A stretch of 36,544 nt of DNA from positions 1-36,544 of the forward strand of contig JACNKZ010000084.1 in assembly GCA_014381785.1 (NCBI GenBank). Reading direction: 5' to 3'. Both the position numbers and the translations under genes were made by a program. This DNA is from Kiritimatiellota bacterium (GTDB lineage Bacteria; Verrucomicrobiota; Kiritimatiellia; Kiritimatiellales; Tichowtungiaceae). Under the pieces are notes generated by a model. The model worked only from the letters and a program-made list of their open reading frames with translations. It did not search any database and was not told the DNA's origin. This document shows positions 33,501 through 36,544 of the stretch, one piece after another (position 1 is the first letter of the stretch; the number at the start of each line of letters is the position of its first letter).

Positions 33501-34184
33501 GGCGCGGGCAATGTGGTTGGGCAGCTCTTCGTCTTTGCGGGGCGGAAGGAAAACGTCTTCAACGGGAAATGCTCGGCCTTCGACTTCGATGACGGGGGCG
33601 TCGTCGAAAAATCTGGAAAAGCTTCCGGCGTCGAGCGTGGCCGAACTGATGATGATTTTGAGGTCGGGTCGGCGGGGCAGGATGGTTTTCAGGTAGCCGA
33701 GCAGGAAGTCGATATTGAGGCTGCGCTCGTGGGCTTCGTCGATGATGATGCAATCGTATTGCAATAGAAGGCGGTCACGCTGGGTTTCAGCCAGCAGAAT
33801 GCCATCGGTCATGAATTTGATGATCGTTTCGTCGCAGGTTTGATTATCGAAGCGCACCTGACAGCCGACGCCTTTGCCATAGCCGGTTTGCATCTCCTCG
33901 GCGACGCGGCGGGCCATTCCCGTAGCCGCCAGACGGCGCGGCTGGGTGATGCCGATCCGGCCGGTTTTGCCCAGCCCGGCCTCGCGTACAATCTTGGGCA
34001 GCTGGGTGGTTTTCCCCGAGCCGGTTGTTCCGCAGATAATGGTGACGGGGCTTTCTTCAATAAGTTTTCGAATTTCGTCCCGTTTTCCGGAGATGGGAAG
34101 TTCTTCAGGGTAGCTGATTTTCAGCTGAACCTGACTGCGCTTCTCCGCCAGCTCGGTCCATCGGTTTGTTTTTGAGGGTTTCAT
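30513..34184 (-). CDS. hrpA: ATP-dependent RNA helicase HrpA
   Basis: DEAH-box helicase of 1223 residues. Walker A GTTGSGKTTQLPKIV (residue about 50), IIIDEAHERSLN, SATLDAGSF, a TNVAETSITIPG segment and RRGRCGR are intact, followed by HA2/OB domains and the long C-terminal DUF3418 region of bacterial HrpA. HrpA family members rescue stalled ribosomes in E. coli. ATG 34184 (MKPSKTNRWTEL) is preferred: the frame continues 59 codons further, but that part is Arg-rich, repeat-derived sequence. E. coli HrpA is about 1300 residues, so the N-terminus is shorter. A perfect 24-bp palindrome lies in the gene at 31566-31589. No strong ribosome site. Confidence 0.95.
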   Translation of the reverse strand: MKPSKTNRWTELAEKRSQVQLKISYPEELPISGKRDEIRKLIEESPVTIICGTTGSGKTTQLPKIVREAGLGKTGRIGITQPRRLAATGMARRVAEEMQTGYGKGVGCQVRFDNQTCDETIIKFMTDGILLAETQRDRLLLQYDCIIIDEAHERSLNIDFLLGYLKTILPRRPDLKIIISSATLDAGSFSRFFDDAPVIEVEGRAFPVEDVFLPPRKDEELPNHIARAMRWISDVDDSGDVLVFLPGEREIRDAAKKLEGQQWAGTEILPLFGRLSMSEQQRVFKVGGRRRIILATNVAETSITIPGIHYVIDSGQVRLSRYNPRTQVQRLQIEQVSQASARQRRGRCGRVTDGICIYLYDQETLDGSPQYTDPEIRRTSLAGVILQMDILRLPPIEEFPLIDPPQSALVNEGYKSLYDIGAIDEHRRLTPIGREISAFPVDPHLARMLLQAKTEGALDEVLTLVAFLSIQDVRERPAEKADAADLAHKQWVDPASDFLTILNLWNFIERERDSGISQGKRRRLCSNNFINYRRIQEWTNLRRELAQQLRPSKQQAQHAHSDLIHRSLLAGLPANIGLKGETAEFAGARDRHFFIFPGSALFKKPPEWIMTFALVETTRLYARIAAGIDPAWVEQVAPHLCKKVYKSPNWNADNGFVYAKESIMSGGLQLVDERRVHFGPVNPAAAREIFIRDGMVPGNLRTNGGWLKLHRTMLDEINEMEEKLRRPGAFLDTEAIFRHFDRTLPKDVYSVPTLEKWIRKTNARIAMRKEDALFPQLDELSAADFPDRISFGDHSFPLHYTFEPGDELDGVAVLCPSDKLNLIPEGATDWLVPGRLEEKVGALLRTLPKTLRTRIQPIDQTVKNFNHTLQGMVQVPLTVALSQFLQKNYDLPVDENDFNPAALPAHLQMKIVETNGEEIVEVHSAISDRQRQTLHRSGAEAAFAQWERPAKTSWPTNDLPMQVTADGPQQTQGYPALCAKTSSIGVRVFLSEVDARYTHRAGLARLFRIVQADQVEIVANRLPLNPLLRLTLHTIDEHFADDLLDIAIVTALGDEIRDEPTFTARAANARGELYATVAELAVEIETLIEQRQKVIEKLDGLPAAAREDIEFQLDYLFRPGFLRTEDVFSRLPRYLRALLIRIERLGNNPSADKSKMEEIEPYQNRLTEELLANANLAAAYDLLEMAMMLEEFRINRFAPEVRTDGKISAKRLDKKFHSLHKGA
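31566..31589. repeat. Perfect 24-bp palindrome inside hrpA
   Basis: AACCATACCTTG and its exact complement. The CCATACCTT...AAGGTATGG arms match the ACCTTTAAAGGT palindrome family (same half-site, centre TTGCAA instead of TTTAAA). Read as NHTLQGMV on the minus strand. Confidence 0.85.
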
Positions 34185-34899
34185 GAATCGGGGAGGGTAG
34201 TTGACCCGTCTATAGAGCGACAAGGCTTTTGAGCGTGAAAGGTTTCCAATGCTTGCCACTTCCTTTGGTCGTTGCCGCGCAATCGCACGGCCTCTCTTCC
34301 GTTGCTCGAGTGGAAAGACGGAGTACCTGCGCCGTTGATTTAAAAAACTGCAGCCGCTCAAATCCCCATCTGCTTCGCGGCTTGGCGCGCAAGAGTTTTT
34401 TTACCACCCGTTACATCCTCCTTCGCATAAAGCTTCGGCGGACACGCTAGAGGGACATCCGAGTAAGGCAGAGAACATTTTAACCACTAATGAACACTAA
34501 TGGCCGCGAATGGGCAAGTGAATCGAAACGTTCCGGAAGAAAACACCAAAATGAAAACGTGTTCTCATTTTTGCTGTTTAATCCCGAACCTGGTTCCGCT
34601 TAGCGGAACTCCGCCTGCGGCGGGTTTCGGTTCCCTTCAGATTGTATAGAAAACTACAGCCGACCGCTTAGAGAAATAGGGAACTCCACAGAAGGTAACC
34701 AAGGGAACAAGTTAGGCAGAATGATTAGGGGCAGAATAATTTTTATAACCAACTGCAAATGAATAAGTAATCATTTTGCCTATAAATCGTTCTGCCTATG
34801 GTCCATATCGGTTGAATCTTCTCCTTTCTAACTTGCAGTCGCTCAAATCCCTATCTGGTTTATCCTGTTATCCTGTCAAAAAATAAAAGAGAGTTGTTT
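34185..34899. other. Long intergenic region rich in degenerate repeats
   Basis: 715 bases with no credible gene. Contents in order: a partial TTTCCAATGCTTG site (34243), a CAGCCGCTCAAATCCC block (34350) that recurs near 34837, GACATCCGAGTAAG (34454; relative at 35776), a CGAATGGGCAAGTGAATCG block (34508; relative at 36247), a palindromic GTTCCGCTTAGCGGAAC (34593), a long inverted repeat (34713-34799) and the ATCCTGTTATCCTGTC motif (34862) just before the cvfB-like gene. Confidence 0.7.
34713..34799. repeat. Inverted repeat GGCAGAATGATT
   Basis: Left arm 34713-34743 (TAGGCAGAATGATTAGGGGC then AGAATAAT) is broadly complementary to right arm 34768-34799 (AATCATTTTGCCTATAAATC then GTTCTGCC). Each arm itself has two GGCAGAAT-type units. 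An RNA from it would fold into one long stem with a loop of about 24 bases. Confidence 0.75.
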
Positions 34900-35736
34900 A
34901 TGGCTTCAATAGGAAAACTTAACTGGCTGCCGGTGCTGCGGTCCACGGACTTCGGCCTGCTCCTCGATGGCGGCGATCTGGGCGAAATCCTCATGCCTAA
35001 CCGCTATGTCACCGACGAATGGAAGCCCGGCGACGTGGTGGAAGTGTTTCTGATGCTCGACTCCGAAGACCGCCTGACCGCAACCACGGAAAAGCCGCTG
35101 GCGATGGTCGATGAATTTGCGCTCCTGCGCGTGGTGGCGGTCACCGGCATTGGCGCCTTCCTCGACTGGGGCCTGCCGAAAGACCTGCTGGTGCCGTTCC
35201 GGGAGCAGAACATTCCGCTGCGCGAAGGGCAGTCGGTTGTTGTGCGCATCTATCTCGATGAACTCACCAACCGCATCGCCGCCTCCGCCAAACTCGATAA
35301 ATTCCTCGACCGCGCTCAGCCCGACTATGCACCCGACGAAAAAGTGAAACTCTTGATCTGCTCCAAAACCGACCTTGGCTTCAAAGCCATCATCAACAAC
35401 AAAAACTGGGGCGTCATTTTTCACAACGAAGTTTTCCAACCCCTAGAAAAAGGACAGCGCATCGAAGGGTACATCAAACAGATCCGCCCCGACGGCAAAA
35501 TCGACCTCAGCCTCCAGAAACCCGGCGCCAAATCGGCCGGCACGCTCGCTGATGTGATCCTCGACTATATCAAAGAGCAGGGCGGCTTCATGCCGATCAC
35601 CGACAAAAGCCCGCCGGAAGAAATTTATGCTCTGTTCGGCGTCAGCAAAAAAGCCTACAAACGCGCCATCGGCGGCCTCTACAAAAAGCGCCTCATCACC
35701 TTCGAAAACAACGGCACGAAATTGGTCGGGGGATAG
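34900..35736 (+). CDS. cvfB: CvfB-like S1-domain RNA-binding protein
   Basis: A 278-residue protein of the CvfB/YitL family: S1-like domains at about 1-60 and 65-130 (FALLRVVAVTGIGAFLDWGL and VVRIYLDELTNRI), a third at 140-205 (GFKAIINNKNWGVIFHNEVF, IKQIRPDGKIDLSLQKPG) and a C-terminal winged helix (IYALFGVSKKAYKRAIGGLYKKRLI). Such proteins bind RNA and affect virulence and gene expression in Firmicutes. ATG 34900 is preferred; a TTG at 34894 adds two residues. A weak AGAGAG precedes it. It stands alone between two repeat-rich spacers. A TTTTCCAA-type site at 35432 is read FQPLEK. Confidence 0.93.
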   Translation: MASIGKLNWLPVLRSTDFGLLLDGGDLGEILMPNRYVTDEWKPGDVVEVFLMLDSEDRLTATTEKPLAMVDEFALLRVVAVTGIGAFLDWGLPKDLLVPFREQNIPLREGQSVVVRIYLDELTNRIAASAKLDKFLDRAQPDYAPDEKVKLLICSKTDLGFKAIINNKNWGVIFHNEVFQPLEKGQRIEGYIKQIRPDGKIDLSLQKPGAKSAGTLADVILDYIKEQGGFMPITDKSPPEEIYALFGVSKKAYKRAIGGLYKKRLITFENNGTKLVGG

Positions 35737-36544
35737 ACTGTAGACCTTAGGCCGTAGGCTTTAGGTGAAAGGTTAGAGGAACAGCCGAGTAAGTCAGAGA
35801 AGAGGGACAAACGGAAACGGTTCTATAATGGTTAATCTGAACTAGAAACTCGTTTCCATTCAGGTTAATCATTTCGAACCAGCCCCTTGCATGGCAGGGA
35901 TTGCGGTCTGTAGCCGCATCCCGGTTTGTCCGAATAGAAACCGTCTCCATACTTTTCAGCCTCGGAGCCGCTCTGAATTTCTCTAGCGCAGCGAGTGGTA
36001 GAAATCCCCCTTCGTGCCTCAGTGGCTCTGTGCGAGATAATCTTCCAGATATTGGGTGGTAGAAATCTCCATCTGCTTCGCCGCTTGGTGCATAAGAATT
36101 TTGACCGCTAAACACGCGAAAGAAGCGCGAAAAAAAGAAGTCCTTTTCGCGAAAATTTAGCGTTCTTTGGCGGGCAAAAAACAGCCCCGGTTAAGTTCTT
36201 TTTAATAAATGGGTTGCCAGATAAAACGGTTCATTTCGCGAATAGGCACGAATGGGAAAGTGAATCGAAACGTTTCGGTTCCCTTCAGATTTCGGATGTC
36301 AACCCGTCTCTACTTTTGTGTATTTTGTGTTTTGAACCGTTCCCCTTTGGCACTATTTTCTTTCAGAAAATTATGCGTCGCTTCGCTCGCGCGTGGCAAA
36401 AACTCTCATCTGTTTTTCGGAGACAGGGTCACCCATTAGAGGTTCCGGTCAAACACAAAAAACCCTTCCATAGCCGTTTCTCAACGGCCCGCTGATTTTC
36501 TTTTTATTGATCGGGTCACCGTCGCTCCATCACTGAACGTCTCG
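35737..36544. other. Intergenic repeat-rich region at window end
   Basis: About 800 bases without a credible gene. It holds ACAGCCGAGTAAGTCAGAG (35777), a TCTCCATCTGCTTCGCCGC block (36067) with a relative at 34366, CGCGAAAGAAGCGCG repeats (36114) and their inverse, and a CGAATGGGAAAGTGAATCG block (36249) matching 34508. The frames at 36209-36495 are Arg/Ser-rich and start inside repeats, so I do not call them. Confidence 0.65.

Noticed and set aside
30696-33767. Several long plus-strand frames opposite hrpA
   Set aside because: HrpA motifs are intact on the minus strand; these are antisense shadows from high GC at third positions.
36209-36495. Two overlapping frames of 76 and 93 codons at the right end
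   Set aside because: They run through CGAATGGG repeat blocks and lack a ribosome site or credible composition.

Overview
The window reads as chromosomal DNA of a Gram-negative bacterium of the PVC superphylum, most likely Kiritimatiellota or a close relative. This is inferred from a porin with signal peptide, a BspA-type leucine-rich-repeat surface protein with a Verrucomicrobia/Kiritimatiellota-style C-terminus, a tandem DUF3857/transglutaminase exoprotein, the overall gene styles and many degenerate palindromic repeats. No rRNA, tRNA, CRISPR array, prophage or autonomous transposase gene was seen.

Layout. 1-8.5 kb: a large exported DUF3857/transglutaminase-like protein (-), a NYN-like protein with a Gly/Arg-rich tail (+), hypoxanthine phosphoribosyltransferase (-), two small hypothetical genes (+), glutamyl-tRNA synthetase (+), and a toxin-antitoxin islet bounded by a partial copy of the gltX 3' end. 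8.7-11 kb: a frameshifted BspA-like gene and a 214-bp tandem repeat that supplies the stop codon of murB. 11-13.6 kb: murB (-), an exported DnaQ-like exonuclease and a SpoU-family RNA methyltransferase (+). 13.7-26.4 kb: a phosphate island with a Na/Pi cotransporter (-), porin, pstS, rtcB (-), then pstC-pstA-pstB-phoU-phoB-phoR in one tight operon. 26.4-27.3 kb: a two-HTH ArsR-type regulator gene broken by a 181-bp MITE with 11-bp target duplications and by a frameshift. 27.4-36.5 kb: a stand-alone NFACT-R domain protein, an ABC-F ATPase, a methyltransferase, HrpA helicase (-), a CvfB-like S1 protein and two repeat-rich intergenic blocks.

How it works together. The phosphate island is a self-contained Pho regulon: outer-membrane porin, PstS, PstCAB permease/ATPase, PhoU, PhoB/PhoR and a sodium-coupled transporter. 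Three of its upstream regions carry 7-bp units resembling CTAACAA at exact 11-bp spacing, the geometry of PhoB boxes but with a different sequence from the E. coli box.

The most unusual feature of the window is its dispersed small palindromes. One family, TTTTCCAANNNTTGGAAAA, occurs at least 15 times, between genes and inside genes in all three reading frames. A second, centred on ACCTTTAAAGGT, occurs next to the ArsR-type gene on both sides and again in the murB/dnaQ-like intergenic region, with a related perfect palindrome inside hrpA. Other repeats have become part of coding sequence in gltX, murB, the ABC-F gene and the SpoU gene. All assignments come from reading the sequence; no database search was run.
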